64,000 nt of DNA from Gordonia sp. PDNC005 (GCF_016919385.1 NZ_CP070351.1:1054001-1118000), one strand, 5' to 3'; numbered from the stretch's first letter, positions 17,476 to 25,823 are shown. Numbers and translations: made by a program. The notes: generated from the sequence alone by a model not told the origin.

Positions 17476-18657
17476 TCAGTACACGTCGCGGAGGTAGCGG
17501 CCTTCGGAGCGGAGGCGGTCGATTTCGGCTCGGGCGTCGTCGGGGTCCACTTCGCCGTGCTCGGCGATGATCGCGGCGAGCGCGTTCTCCACGTCGGCGG
17601 CCATTCGGTCGGCGTCGCCGCACACATAGAGGACCGCGCCGTCGCGGAGCCAGGTGTAGATGTCCTCGCCGTGGGAGTCCATGAGGTGCTGCACGTACAC
17701 CTTGTCCTCCTGCTCGCGGGAGAAGGCGACGTCGAGGCGATCGAGGCTTCCGTCGTGGTGCATCTGTACGATCTCGTCGCGGTAGAGGAAGTCGTGATCA
17801 CGCTTACGGGCGCCGTGGAACAGCCAGTTGCGGCCTGAGCCCTCGTCGTTGGCGCGTTCGTGGACGAACGCACGGAACGGTGCGATGCCGGTGCCGGGTC
17901 CGATCATGATGATGTCGGTGTCGGGCTCCGGAAGTCGGAACGCTTTGTTCGGGGTCAGGTAGATGCCGACGGTGTCTCCGGGTTCCACTCGATCGGCCAG
18001 GTACGTCGATGCGGCGCCGCCCCGGTCGCGGCCGTCACCCCACTCGTCTGTCGCGAAATGGCGGATCGTCGCAGGGGTCAGGTGGATGGAGCCCTCATGA
18101 ACGGTCGGCGATGACGAGATCGAGTAGGTCCGCGCGGTGAGTGGCTTCAATTCGGCCAGGAACGCCTCGGGAGTGGGGAACCAGTCGGGGTCGAGGTTCA
18201 GCAGGTCGAGTACATCACGCCCGCGTGCCCAGGCTTCGAGTTCCGCGCGGTCGCCTGCAAGGAGTGCGGCGACGTCCTCGCGTCCGCGGGCGTTCGCCAA
18301 GTGATCGAGCAGGTACGGCGAGACGGACGTGATCTCAAAGCCGTGAGTGAGCGCCTGCGCGAGCGTGCGGTCGCCCTTGCGGTCGGTGATCAGCGTGTCG
18401 GCCGGCACCCCGAGCCGATCGATGAGCGCGGCTACGAGGGCGGGCTCGTTCGCCGGAGTGACGTTCACTGCGTCGCCGGGCTGGTAGTCGAGGCCCGAAC
18501 CGGCGATGTCCAGCACCAGGTGCCTCACCTCCTTACTGCTCTCCGGTGCTGTGAGCAGAGTGTTCTCCACGACTGTGGCCGGGAACGGATTACGCCGTGA
18601 CCAGCGCTGACGCTTCGCTTCGCGGGTGGGGCGTCCCTCGGTGCTGCCTTCGCTCAT
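17476..18657 (-). CDS. CysJ-like FAD/NADPH reductase lacking a flavodoxin domain
   Basis: A 393-residue ferredoxin-NADP reductase-type flavoprotein resembling the C-terminal part of sulfite reductase alpha subunit. It has an FAD-binding barrel, RTYSISSSP (FAD-contact R-x-Y-S), [12 protein letters not shown], the NADPH loop [28 protein letters not shown], and a C-terminal GRYLRDVY whose terminal Tyr stacks on FAD in CysJ. CysJ carries an N-terminal FMN-flavodoxin of about 200 residues, which is absent here, so electrons must pass to a separate acceptor. No sulfite reductase gene is adjacent. It is divergent from rpmE. Confidence 0.85.
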   Translation of the reverse strand: MSEGSTEGRPTREAKRQRWSRRNPFPATVVENTLLTAPESSKEVRHLVLDIAGSGLDYQPGDAVNVTPANEPALVAALIDRLGVPADTLITDRKGDRTLAQALTHGFEITSVSPYLLDHLANARGREDVAALLAGDRAELEAWARGRDVLDLLNLDPDWFPTPEAFLAELKPLTARTYSISSSPTVHEGSIHLTPATIRHFATDEWGDGRDRGGAASTYLADRVEPGDTVGIYLTPNKAFRLPEPDTDIIMIGPGTGIAPFRAFVHERANDEGSGRNWLFHGARKRDHDFLYRDEIVQMHHDGSLDRLDVAFSREQEDKVYVQHLMDSHGEDIYTWLRDGAVLYVCGDADRMAADVENALAAIIAEHGEVDPDDARAEIDRLRSEGRYLRDVY

Positions 18658-18807
18658 ATGATCAGGTTAGGCCACCCCAACGAACCCGGTTCGGGGAGGA
18701 TTGGCAGCGGCCGACGATCTTGTGGAATAATCGATCGGTCAGTCCGGTTCCGGTTCACACCGCGGCAGCAGCCCGGTGACCCGGCGACCACCTTCGAAAG
18801 GGACGTA

Positions 18808-19020
18808 ATGAAGCAGGGAATCCACCCCGACTACGAGGTGACCACCGTCAACTGCGGTTGCGGCAACGAGTTCACCACGCGCAGCACCGCCAAGGGCGGC
18901 CACATCACCGTGGAAGTCTGCTCGCAGTGCCACCCGTTCTACACGGGCAAGCAGAAGATCCTCGACACCGGCGGCCGCGTCGCTCGCTTCGAGAAGCGTT
19001 ACGGCAAGCGCACCAAGTAG
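18808..19020 (+). CDS. rpmE: 50S ribosomal protein L31 (zinc-binding type)
   Basis: A 70-residue protein with the four-cysteine pattern of zinc-containing L31: NCGCGNEF and [14 protein letters not shown]. The zinc-free paralogue used in zinc starvation lacks these cysteines. The ATG at 18808 follows GAAAGGGA. An AATAAT -10-like element lies at 18726-18731. It sits between rho and prfA as in M. tuberculosis and is followed by a terminator-like hairpin. Confidence 0.97.
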   Translation: MKQGIHPDYEVTTVNCGCGNEFTTRSTAKGGHITVEVCSQCHPFYTGKQKILDTGGRVARFEKRYGKRTK

Positions 19021-19029
19021 CTCGCCTCC

Positions 19030-19086
19030 GACGCCCGACTCCGAGATCCTCACCGGTCTTGGTCTCGGGCGTCGTTTCGTTTTCCA
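19030..19086 (+). terminator. Terminator-like hairpin after rpmE
   Basis: GACGCCCGA (19030-19038) pairs with TCGGGCGTC (19065-19073), followed by a T-rich tail (GTTTCGTTTTCC). It lies between rpmE and prfA, so prfA may have its own promoter or depend on read-through. Confidence 0.65.
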
Positions 19087-19138
19087 CCACGCCGCTCGAC
19101 ACCGAGCGGGCCACTCTTTGACGGGGAAGTGAACTCAG

Positions 19139-20212
19139 GTGAGCATGCAGGGACCGTCCGCGATCGACGACATCCTGGCCGAGCACGCGGGCCTCGAGCA
19201 GCAGCTGTCCGATCCGGCACTCCACGACAACGCCGCCAACGCCCGCCGCGTCGGCAAGCGGTTCGCCGAACTCGCGCCGGTGATGGCGACCTACACGAAG
19301 CTCGCGTCCGTCCGTGACGATCTCGCCGCGGCCCGCGAACTCGCAGCGGACGACCCGGCGTTCGCCGAGGAGATCCCCGCTCTCGAAGAGAGCGAAGCCG
19401 AGCTCGACGCCCAGCTCACCGACCTGCTCGCGCCGCGCGACCCGCACGACTCCGACGACGTCGTCCTCGAAGTGAAGTCGGGTGCGGGAGGCGAGGAGTC
19501 CGCGCTGTTCGCCTCCGATCTCGTCCGCATGTACCTCAAGTACTGCGAGCGCCAGGGCTGGAAGGCGCTTGTACTCGGCGTCACCGAGTCGGACCTCGGC
19601 GGATACAAGGATGCGACCCTGTCGATCAAGGCACGCGAATCTGTGCGTGACGGCGTCTGGTCCAAGCTCAAATTCGAAGGCGGTGTGCACCGCGTGCAGC
19701 GTGTGCCGGTCACCGAGTCGCAGGGCCGCATCCACACGTCGGCCGCGGGGGTGCTGATCTACCCCGAGCCCGACGAGGTCGCCGAAGTGCAGATCGACGA
19801 GTCGGACCTGCGTGTCGACGTCTACCGAAGCTCCGGAAAGGGCGGCCAGGGCGTCAACACCACCGACTCCGCGGTCCGCCTCACCCACCTGCCGACCGGG
19901 GTTGTGGTCACCTGCCAGAACGAGCGCTCCCAGCTTCAGAACAAGGCGCGTGCAATGCAGGTGCTCGCGGCACGCCTTCAGGCGTTGGCCGAGGAAGAGG
20001 CCGCTGCCGAAGCGTCGGCGGGCCGCGCAGCACAGATCCGCACAGTCGACAGGTCCGAGCGGATCCGCACCTACAACTGGCCGGAGAACCGGATCACCGA
20101 TCACCGGATCGGTTACAAGGCGAACAACCTGGACGCAGTCTTGAACGGTGAGATGGACAGCCTGATCGGCGCCCTCGTCGACGCCGACAAGCAGGCACGA
20201 CTGCAGCAGTGA
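19139..20212 (+). CDS. prfA: Peptide chain release factor 1
   Basis: A 357-residue class I release factor reading UAA/UAG. The RF1-specific tripeptide region is [13 protein letters not shown] (PVT). The universal hydrolysis motif is [16 protein letters not shown], whose Gln is methylated by PrmC, the next gene. Starts at GTG 19139 or ATG 19145 are both plausible. The stop overlaps prmC by four bases. Confidence 0.96.
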   Translation: MSMQGPSAIDDILAEHAGLEQQLSDPALHDNAANARRVGKRFAELAPVMATYTKLASVRDDLAAARELAADDPAFAEEIPALEESEAELDAQLTDLLAPRDPHDSDDVVLEVKSGAGGEESALFASDLVRMYLKYCERQGWKALVLGVTESDLGGYKDATLSIKARESVRDGVWSKLKFEGGVHRVQRVPVTESQGRIHTSAAGVLIYPEPDEVAEVQIDESDLRVDVYRSSGKGGQGVNTTDSAVRLTHLPTGVVVTCQNERSQLQNKARAMQVLAARLQALAEEEAAAEASAGRAAQIRTVDRSERIRTYNWPENRITDHRIGYKANNLDAVLNGEMDSLIGALVDADKQARLQQ

Positions 20213-21054
20213 CGTCGGCCGACGCACTGAGACGTCGCGCCGCCGCCGAGTTGACGGCGGTAGGCGTGGAGTCGGCGGCGCACGACGCTGCCGAGCTTCT
20301 CGCCCATGTGCTCGCCGTCGAGCCGGGGCGATTACTGCTGATCGACGACGTGGACGCAGAGGAGCAGGACCGCTTCGCCGAGGCGGTTCGACGCCGTGTG
20401 GGACGCGAACCGCTGCAGCACATCACCGGCACGGCGCACTTCGCGGGCCTCGAACTGTCAGTGGGGCCGGGAGTGTTCGTCCCGCGCCCAGAGACCGAAC
20501 TGATAGTCGAATGGGCCGCACGCGTGGTCGCAGGCCGCACGGCGGTGGTGGCGGACCTCTGCTCGGGCAGCGGTGCGCTTGCGCTCGGTATCGCAGTGCA
20601 CTCGCCGAACGCGCAGGTTGTCGCCGTTGAACGGTCGCCGGAAGCGCTCGGCTACCTGCGTCGCAACATCGCGGGCGCCGGGCTGGAGCGTCGAGTCACC
20701 GCAGTGCAGGCGGACGTCACCGACGCTGCGGCGATGAAGAATGCGCTCGGGGTGTGCGACGTCGTCGTCTCGAATCCGCCGTACGTCCCGTCGGCGTCGC
20801 CGGTGTCTCCAGAGGTCGCACACGACCCGTACGACGCGGTGTTCTCCGGGGACACGGGGATGGACGTCATTTCGGCGATGATCCCGATCGTCGCCGACAC
20901 ACTCGTCGGCGGGGGAGCGTTCGCCGTCGAACACGACGACGAGACGTCTGACGCCGTTGTCGCCGCGCTGCATGCCGACGGCCGATTCTCGTCAATCGAG
21001 GCCCACGCGGACCTCGCCGGGCGACAGCGTTTTGCGACGGCTTTCCGCACGTGA
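20209..21054 (+). CDS. prmC: Release factor glutamine methyltransferase
   Basis: A 281-residue SAM-dependent methyltransferase that modifies the GGQ glutamine of release factors. It has a helical N-terminal domain, [12 protein letters not shown] motif [17 protein letters not shown] and the glutamine-binding NPPY in [10 protein letters not shown]. It starts at GTG 20209 overlapping the prfA stop. In related genomes the Sua5 gene follows directly; here a lasso-peptide cluster intervenes, so the island begins within a few bases after this stop. Confidence 0.96.
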   Translation: MTSADALRRRAAAELTAVGVESAAHDAAELLAHVLAVEPGRLLLIDDVDAEEQDRFAEAVRRRVGREPLQHITGTAHFAGLELSVGPGVFVPRPETELIVEWAARVVAGRTAVVADLCSGSGALALGIAVHSPNAQVVAVERSPEALGYLRRNIAGAGLERRVTAVQADVTDAAAMKNALGVCDVVVSNPPYVPSASPVSPEVAHDPYDAVFSGDTGMDVISAMIPIVADTLVGGGAFAVEHDDETSDAVVAALHADGRFSSIEAHADLAGRQRFATAFRT

Positions 21055-21158
21055 ACCTGAGTCGAAGGCTTGCCGCAGAACCTCCTCCAACTGCTCTTCA
21101 GTTCTAGCCTCTCGACCTCGCAACGACAAGCGATGAAGTTTCATGTTACGGTCGGAAT

Positions 21159-21178
21159 GAGTCATCGACCGATGACTC
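21159..21178. promoter_or_regulatory. Perfect inverted repeat upstream of the lasso precursor
   Basis: GAGTCATCG (21159-21167) and CGATGACTC (21170-21178) are perfect 9-base complements separated by AC, ending 22 bases before the precursor ATG. It could be a repressor operator or, if transcribed, a 5' UTR hairpin. No confident -35/-10 pair was found in the 21055-21200 interval. Confidence 0.6.
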
Positions 21179-21200
21179 GAAAATGGATCGAAAGGGTAGC

Positions 21201-21314
21201 ATGTACCAGTCGCCAACGCTCGTTGAAATCGGTAACTTCGAAGAGTTGACTCATGGCCTCCCGTGGGGCAGCTGGCATGATTCGTGGGGCAACAATTGGT
21301 ACCCGCACATCTAA
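21201..21314 (+). CDS. Lasso peptide precursor (A protein)
   Basis: A 37-residue peptide. Leader (residues 1-18) MYQSPTLVEIGNFEELTH fits the actinobacterial lasso leader pattern YxxPxLxxxGxxxxxTx exactly: Y2, P5, L7, G11, and T17 at position -2. The predicted core is GLPWGSWHDSWGNNWYPHI (19 residues): Gly1 can form a macrolactam with Asp9 and the tail threads the nine-residue ring. GLPWG and Asp9 are shared with BI-32169 as I recall it, but the disulfide Cys6/Cys19 are Ser6 and Ile19, making this a class II lasso. W15/Y16 are candidate plug residues. The ribosome site AAAGGG lies just upstream. Cyclase, leader-binding and protease genes follow on the same strand. Confidence 0.93.
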   Translation: MYQSPTLVEIGNFEELTHGLPWGSWHDSWGNNWYPHI

Positions 21315-21331
21315 GTAGGTAACGCTGGATC

Positions 21332-21376
21332 TGGTCTGGCTAGTAGCGGTGGGTGACTAGCCAGGCCAGGCCCTTT
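21332..21376 (+). terminator. Hairpin between lasso precursor and cyclase (probable attenuator)
   Basis: TGGTCTGGCTAG (21332-21343) and CTAGCCAGGCCA (21357-21368) form a 12-bp stem with one G-T pair and a 13-base loop, followed by GGCCCTTTCTT. It begins 17 bases after the precursor stop. Partial termination here would yield more precursor than enzyme mRNA, a common arrangement in RiPP clusters. Confidence 0.65.
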
Positions 21377-21473
21377 CTTGCAAGCTGGGGCCGCCCGCGA
21401 TGCGAAACTGAAACACCATCCGCGAACGATCCTGGCCGGGTTTGTTGGGCATCTTAAAGACGGCGGGGGATGA

Positions 21474-23138
21474 ATGAAAGCTGAGACTATATGGGTCGGG
21501 ATCGATCCATCTGACGATCTGGGTGAGGGGAGCGGCTGCCATCCAGCGATTCAGGAACTGGCTTCGTTGGAGATCGTGGGTGCTCCAGTAGGTCGAGGTG
21601 CACCTGGAGGGCCGTCTTCACTCATGGTTGATGCGAACTGCAGTCAAAAACTCTACTGGGCGAAGAGCGGCAGTGGATACGCCTATTCGCTGACTCAGGC
21701 CAGCCTTGCTCGTCTGACTAATCGAACGGTCGACAGGTCAAGTCTCCTGGCTTCCCTGTGTGGCGGCTTGCCATACTCGATGAGAAACAAGTCCGTGTGG
21801 GCGGGCGTAGGCACAATCTTTCCGGGGCAACTCTTTGATCCGTCGATGCCCGACGTCGGTGTGGAATTCATTGAGCCGGAGACTGTGTCTAACGACTATG
21901 ACCGCAAAGCCGTCACGAGCCGTCTGCGCGCCGCACTTGAATCTGCTACTGCGCGTCCATCGTTGCAAGGGCGGGCCGCGGGGTGTGACCTCTCCGGTGG
22001 GCTTGATTCGACCTCAATAGCGTATCTCCTCGACAGGCAAGGAATCGAACTTTCGCTCGCACACGATGTGTGCCCAGATCCGCGAAACGATGACTATGAG
22101 TATGCGCGTATTGCGGCCAATGATCTTGGCAGACCGATCGACCAGTTGGGTGATACAAGGACGGACCGAGATGCGTTCGACGCAGTCTTTGGGGGCAACC
22201 CGGCAGGTCTGGACGAGGCTATTCCGACCTGGATCGGGTTCGGAGGGCGGGCGACGAGATATTCTATGTATGCGCGTGCCTCAGGATACTCAGACCATTT
22301 TATCGGTCTTGGAAGTGATGACCTGTTCTCCGGACATTTCTCCGCTGTTGCGGAGATTGCTAGATCGTCTCGAGTTCCTGAAGCCAAACGTGCGTTGGAG
22401 CGGTATCGAATAGCTGCGCGTGCGTCGAAGAGGGAACTCCGGAAGTTCCTGTCTTCCGAAGTCTCGTACAGTGATTCATTGCGAGCGGCCGTTTCCGACT
22501 TGCGCAACGGGGTCGATGCGGACATTCGGATTTCTAGCATCCTCGGTTGGTGTCCGGGATTGCGGGTCAATAGCGTGTTATCGGCAGAAGCGACAACCAA
22601 GGTCTTCGAAGAGATTGATCTTGCGGCGAGAACAACTGCACCTCTCGATGTGCGTGCAAATGTCCACGTGATGAAAGCATGTCTCTTGACGCAGGCTGAT
22701 CTCGTTCGGTCTTTGAATGCCACATTCGGGTCCGAGGGCTTTAGATTCAACGCGCCGTTTCTCGACTCCGGGTTGGTGGAACTGGTTGCCGGCCTTCCGT
22801 CCATCGCCTTTCTTGGATCTGACACTTCGAAGCCCTTACTGGTTGATGCAATGGAGGGAATTCTTCCTGAGTCAATCCGACTTCGGCGGTCTAAGCCCGA
22901 TTTCAATCAGGATGTGTTCACGGATTTTCAGAGGAATCGCGAACGACTTCGAACGGAGTTCCGGGCGAGCATCCTAGGGCAGATGGGAATTATCGACGTT
23001 GATAAGGTTTGTGAGATCATAGATAATGATTTCGTCACAATCCGTCAAATAGACGATATACTCGCCGCCTACAATACCGAGAAGTGGCTGAGAAATATTG
23101 ATGACGGTTGGGTTTTCGACGGAGATGGACTTGCATAA
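21474..23138 (+). CDS. Lasso peptide macrolactam synthetase (asparagine synthetase-like, C protein)
   Basis: A 554-residue ATP-dependent cyclase expected to adenylate Asp9 of the core and join it to Gly1. The PP-loop SGGLDS is at residues 174-179 (CDLSGGLDSTSIAYLL). A DD-containing segment (IGLGSDDLFSGH) and a C-terminal RFNAPFLDSGLVELV followed by KPDFNQDVF match asparagine synthetase C domains. The N-terminal ~150 residues correspond to a degenerate glutaminase domain with no N-terminal Cys. The start is fixed: an in-frame TGA directly precedes ATG 21474. The protein is somewhat shorter than many lasso cyclases (~600). The gene is visibly AT-richer than its housekeeping neighbours. Its stop and the next start share one base (TAATG). 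Confidence 0.92.
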   Translation: MKAETIWVGIDPSDDLGEGSGCHPAIQELASLEIVGAPVGRGAPGGPSSLMVDANCSQKLYWAKSGSGYAYSLTQASLARLTNRTVDRSSLLASLCGGLPYSMRNKSVWAGVGTIFPGQLFDPSMPDVGVEFIEPETVSNDYDRKAVTSRLRAALESATARPSLQGRAAGCDLSGGLDSTSIAYLLDRQGIELSLAHDVCPDPRNDDYEYARIAANDLGRPIDQLGDTRTDRDAFDAVFGGNPAGLDEAIPTWIGFGGRATRYSMYARASGYSDHFIGLGSDDLFSGHFSAVAEIARSSRVPEAKRALERYRIAARASKRELRKFLSSEVSYSDSLRAAVSDLRNGVDADIRISSILGWCPGLRVNSVLSAEATTKVFEEIDLAARTTAPLDVRANVHVMKACLLTQADLVRSLNATFGSEGFRFNAPFLDSGLVELVAGLPSIAFLGSDTSKPLLVDAMEGILPESIRLRRSKPDFNQDVFTDFQRNRERLRTEFRASILGQMGIIDVDKVCEIIDNDFVTIRQIDDILAAYNTEKWLRNIDDGWVFDGDGLA

Positions 23139-23422
23139 TGGTTACGAAGTATCGACTTAGGAACGATGTTCAAGAGTGGAATGGGGAGGGCGATTCAGTC
23201 ATTTTATTTTCGCCTTCGAGCTCGAAGTACTTTGGCACAAATAAGGCTGGAATCTGTCTAGCACGGAGGATGTCAGATTGGTGCCGAGTCGAAGATCTTG
23301 CTGACGTGCTCGAAGCGGAGTATGGCGTAGAGTACTCTACCGCGATAAGCGATTCAAGTAGCTTTCTGAAGTTGATTTTGGCCGCGGGAATTGCGCAGAA
23401 GCGGAATTGGATTTGGCGTTGA
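23138..23422 (+). CDS. Lasso leader-recognition protein (PqqD-like RRE, B1)
   Basis: A 94-residue PqqD-family protein, typical length for the stand-alone RiPP recognition element that binds the precursor leader (the YxxPxL part). Seen are an N-terminal beta-hairpin region (SVILFSPSSSKYFGTNKAGI), a helical centre (VEDLADVLEAEYGV) and a C-terminal helix (SSFLKLILAAGIAQ). The ATG overlaps the cyclase stop by one base, so the two are co-translated. A longer in-frame start upstream would lie inside the cyclase gene and is not needed. Confidence 0.88.
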   Translation: MVTKYRLRNDVQEWNGEGDSVILFSPSSSKYFGTNKAGICLARRMSDWCRVEDLADVLEAEYGVEYSTAISDSSSFLKLILAAGIAQKRNWIWR

Positions 23423-23464
23423 GTTCGCCTGGCGAGGGCATAGCGGCCGATTTCGAGAGGTGAA

Positions 23465-23851
23465 ATGTATACTAGATTCATTGTAGCGGTTGCGGATTTG
23501 GTTTCTAGGCGATCGTTTCGCGTGCAGAAGGCGTTTCTGTCTGTACTGCGGACCGTTCACCGGGTCAATCCAATGGGCTTATCGAGCGCGGAGGAATTTC
23601 GCTGGCTCGCTGACTGCCGTGAGAACTTGTGTGTTCTTGACCCACGTTGCGCCGCAGTTCAAGGTTGTCTGACTCGTTCGCTATCTATTGCCATCGCGGC
23701 CACGTTCCGTGGAGTAAATTTTGCATGGGTCACGGGATTTAGTCCGTCACCATTCTATGGCCATGCTTGGATTGAGCATGATGGATCTCCAGTCGGAGAG
23801 TCGCTGGATGTAGGAGAATTCAACCGAGTAGCCGTGGTGAAATTCGCTTGA
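23465..23851 (+). CDS. Lasso leader peptidase (transglutaminase-like, B2)
   Basis: A 128-residue cysteine protease that should remove the 18-residue leader. The family signature is visible: catalytic Cys68 in QGCLTRSLS and His100 in YGHAWIEHDG, with Asp106 the likely third residue. It matches the C-terminal half of McjB; with the separate PqqD-like gene upstream it forms the split B1/B2 arrangement usual in actinobacteria. GAGAGGTG precedes the ATG. It is the last gene of the cluster; no ABC transporter or isopeptidase follows. Confidence 0.9.
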   Translation: MYTRFIVAVADLVSRRSFRVQKAFLSVLRTVHRVNPMGLSSAEEFRWLADCRENLCVLDPRCAAVQGCLTRSLSIAIAATFRGVNFAWVTGFSPSPFYGHAWIEHDGSPVGESLDVGEFNRVAVVKFA

Positions 23852-23943
23852 CGTAGGACCAGGTCGGCCCGGCATGGCGTTGCCAAACGAGTGATGACGA
23901 TGTGGTGGCGCGTCGGGTCGGTGACACGTGCAAGGATGGAACA

Positions 23944-24603
23944 GTGAGTGTCGTCTTCGATTGCAGTGACCCGTCCGAGCGTTCCGCAGGCTTGAGCGCC
24001 GCGGTCGGAGCAGCCCGCGGCGGCCGCCTCGTGGTGCTGCCGACCGACACCCTGTACGGCATCGGCTGCGACGCATTCGACAGTGAAGCGGTCTCGTCTC
24101 TGCTCGCCGCCAAGAACCGCGGCCGGGACATGCCGGTGCCGGTTCTCGTCGGCTCCTGGCAGACCGTCGACGGACTGGTCCGTTCGGTGTCGCCGCAGGC
24201 CAGGGAGCTCGTCCAGTCGTTCTGGCCGGGTGGTCTCAGCCTTGTCGTGGAACAGGCACCGTCGCTCGCATGGGATCTCGGAGACACCGATGCGACTGTG
24301 ATGATCCGCATGCCGTTGCATCCAGTGGCGATCGAACTGCTCCGAGAAGTCGGCCCGATGGCGGTCTCGAGCGCCAACGTCTCCGGTCAGCCGCCCGCCA
24401 CCACCGTCGGCGCCGCGCAGGAAATGCTCGGCGACCTGGTGTCGGTGTATCTCGACGGTGGGCCCGCGGCGAAGGCCGTCGCGTCGACGATCGTCGACCT
24501 GAGCGGAGTCACCCCGCGCATTCTCCGGGAAGGCGCGATCAGCGCCGAGGAGATCGGCGAGGTCCTCGACATGGATCCCGACGAGCTGAGGACGCGTCCG
24601 TGA
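23944..24603 (+). CDS. L-threonylcarbamoyladenylate synthase (Sua5/YwlC/TsaC family)
   Basis: A 219-residue YrdC/Sua5-domain protein that makes threonylcarbamoyl-AMP for t6A37 in ANN-decoding tRNAs. Motifs include GGRLVVLPTDTLYGIGCDA, KNRGRDMPVPVLV, the S/T-x-R region ATVMIRMPLHP and VSSANVSGQPPATT. The short length indicates a stand-alone synthetase domain without the full Sua5 linker domain. GTG 23944 follows AAGGATGGAA. The stop overlaps the SHMT-like start by 4 bases (GTGA). It is displaced from prmC by the lasso cluster. Confidence 0.93.
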   Translation: MSVVFDCSDPSERSAGLSAAVGAARGGRLVVLPTDTLYGIGCDAFDSEAVSSLLAAKNRGRDMPVPVLVGSWQTVDGLVRSVSPQARELVQSFWPGGLSLVVEQAPSLAWDLGDTDATVMIRMPLHPVAIELLREVGPMAVSSANVSGQPPATTVGAAQEMLGDLVSVYLDGGPAAKAVASTIVDLSGVTPRILREGAISAEEIGEVLDMDPDELRTRP

Positions 24604-25823
24604 CCGGGCCGCTCGACGCCGTCGACCCACAGATCAGTGAGCTGATCAGCCGCGAGGCCGCACGCCGTGCGGGCAGCCTGCAGATGCTCGCCGCCGAGAC
24701 GATCGCGACACCCGCGGTCCGCGCCGCAATGGGTTCGGTGCTCGCTGACAAGTACGCCGAGGGGTACCCCGGCCGCCGCTATCACGGCGGCTCCGACGTC
24801 GTCGACGACGTGGAACGACTCGCCGTCGACCGCGCGCACACGCTGTTCGGCGCGGACTACGTGAACGTTCAGCCGCTGTCGTGGGCGCTGGCCAACTTCG
24901 CCGTCTACGCGGCGTTCGCACAGCCGGGCGATCAGGTCATGTCCCTGAGCCTCCGCCACGGCGGACACCAGTCGCACGGATCGCGGGCGAATCTGTCCGG
25001 CCGTTGGTTCAGCGTGGTGAACTACGAGGTCCGGCACGACACGGAACAGGTCGACTACGACCGCATCCGCGACATGGCGCTCATCCACCGGCCACGCATC
25101 CTGCTCGCCGGCGGTACCGCCTACTCGCGGACCTGGGACTACGCAGCGATGCGGACCATCGCCGACGAGGCCGGTTGTGTGCTCTGGGTGGACGGCGCGC
25201 ACGTCATGGGCTTGGCGGCAGGCGGAGTGATCGAGTCTCCCGTCCCGTACGCCGACGTCGTCTCCGTCGCGACCAACAAGGTGATGCGCGGACCGCGCGG
25301 TGGACTGCTCCTCGCCCGCGGAGAGCACGCCGAGGCGCTGTCTCGGGCGGTATACCCGTTCTTGCAGGGCGCGCCCGCGATGCATTCGATCGCGGCCAAA
25401 GCGGTTGCGTTCGGAGAATCCTCCACCGAGACGTACAGGCAGTACGCGCGAGACGTCGCCGCTCTGGCATCCGCCCTCGCGGATGACTTCACCGCTCGCG
25501 GACTGCAGGTGGTCAGCGGCGGAACAGACACGCACATCGGAATCGTCGACGTGACTCCGCTCGGTGTCACCGGACGTGAAGCGACGCGACGCCTGGCTGC
25601 CTCGGGCATCGTCGTCGACAAGGCGATCACGCCCTTCGACCGTGCAGCGGTCTCCGAGGGCTCGGCGATCCGTTATGGAACAGCCGCCGTCACCGCCGGT
25701 GGGATCACGCCGGCCGATGCTCCCGCGATCGCAGATCTCATGATGATCGCGATGACGTCCGACGACGCCGCCGTGCACGCCGACGTGGCCGCCTCGGTCG
25801 CCCGCCTCGGAGCGTCCGAATGA
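24600..25823 (+). CDS. Atypical serine hydroxymethyltransferase-like PLP enzyme
   Basis: A 407-residue fold-type I protein clearly related to SHMT (DKYAEGYPGRRYHGG, NVQP, HGGHQSHGS, RGPRGG). Canonical SHMT would interconvert serine and glycine with tetrahydrofolate. The PLP Lys is K227 in ATNKVMRGPRGG, but several near-invariant positions differ: the residue before the Lys is Asn where SHMT has His, and QPLSW, AAET and LSLRHGGH replace the usual QPHSG, ASEN and LDLAHGGH. A glyA-type gene at this place is known in other actinobacteria. This copy may be a diverged paralogue with altered substrate (for example aldolase or alpha-methylserine chemistry, inference). It overlaps its neighbours by 4 bases on both sides. 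Confidence 0.8.
   Translation: MTGPLDAVDPQISELISREAARRAGSLQMLAAETIATPAVRAAMGSVLADKYAEGYPGRRYHGGSDVVDDVERLAVDRAHTLFGADYVNVQPLSWALANFAVYAAFAQPGDQVMSLSLRHGGHQSHGSRANLSGRWFSVVNYEVRHDTEQVDYDRIRDMALIHRPRILLAGGTAYSRTWDYAAMRTIADEAGCVLWVDGAHVMGLAAGGVIESPVPYADVVSVATNKVMRGPRGGLLLARGEHAEALSRAVYPFLQGAPAMHSIAAKAVAFGESSTETYRQYARDVAALASALADDFTARGLQVVSGGTDTHIGIVDVTPLGVTGREATRRLAASGIVVDKAITPFDRAAVSEGSAIRYGTAAVTAGGITPADAPAIADLMMIAMTSDDAAVHADVAASVARLGASE

Noticed and set aside
20992..21216. 74-codon minus-strand ORF upstream of the lasso precursor as an alternative small gene
   Set aside because: No recognisable motif or ribosome site, and it overlaps both prmC and the precursor.
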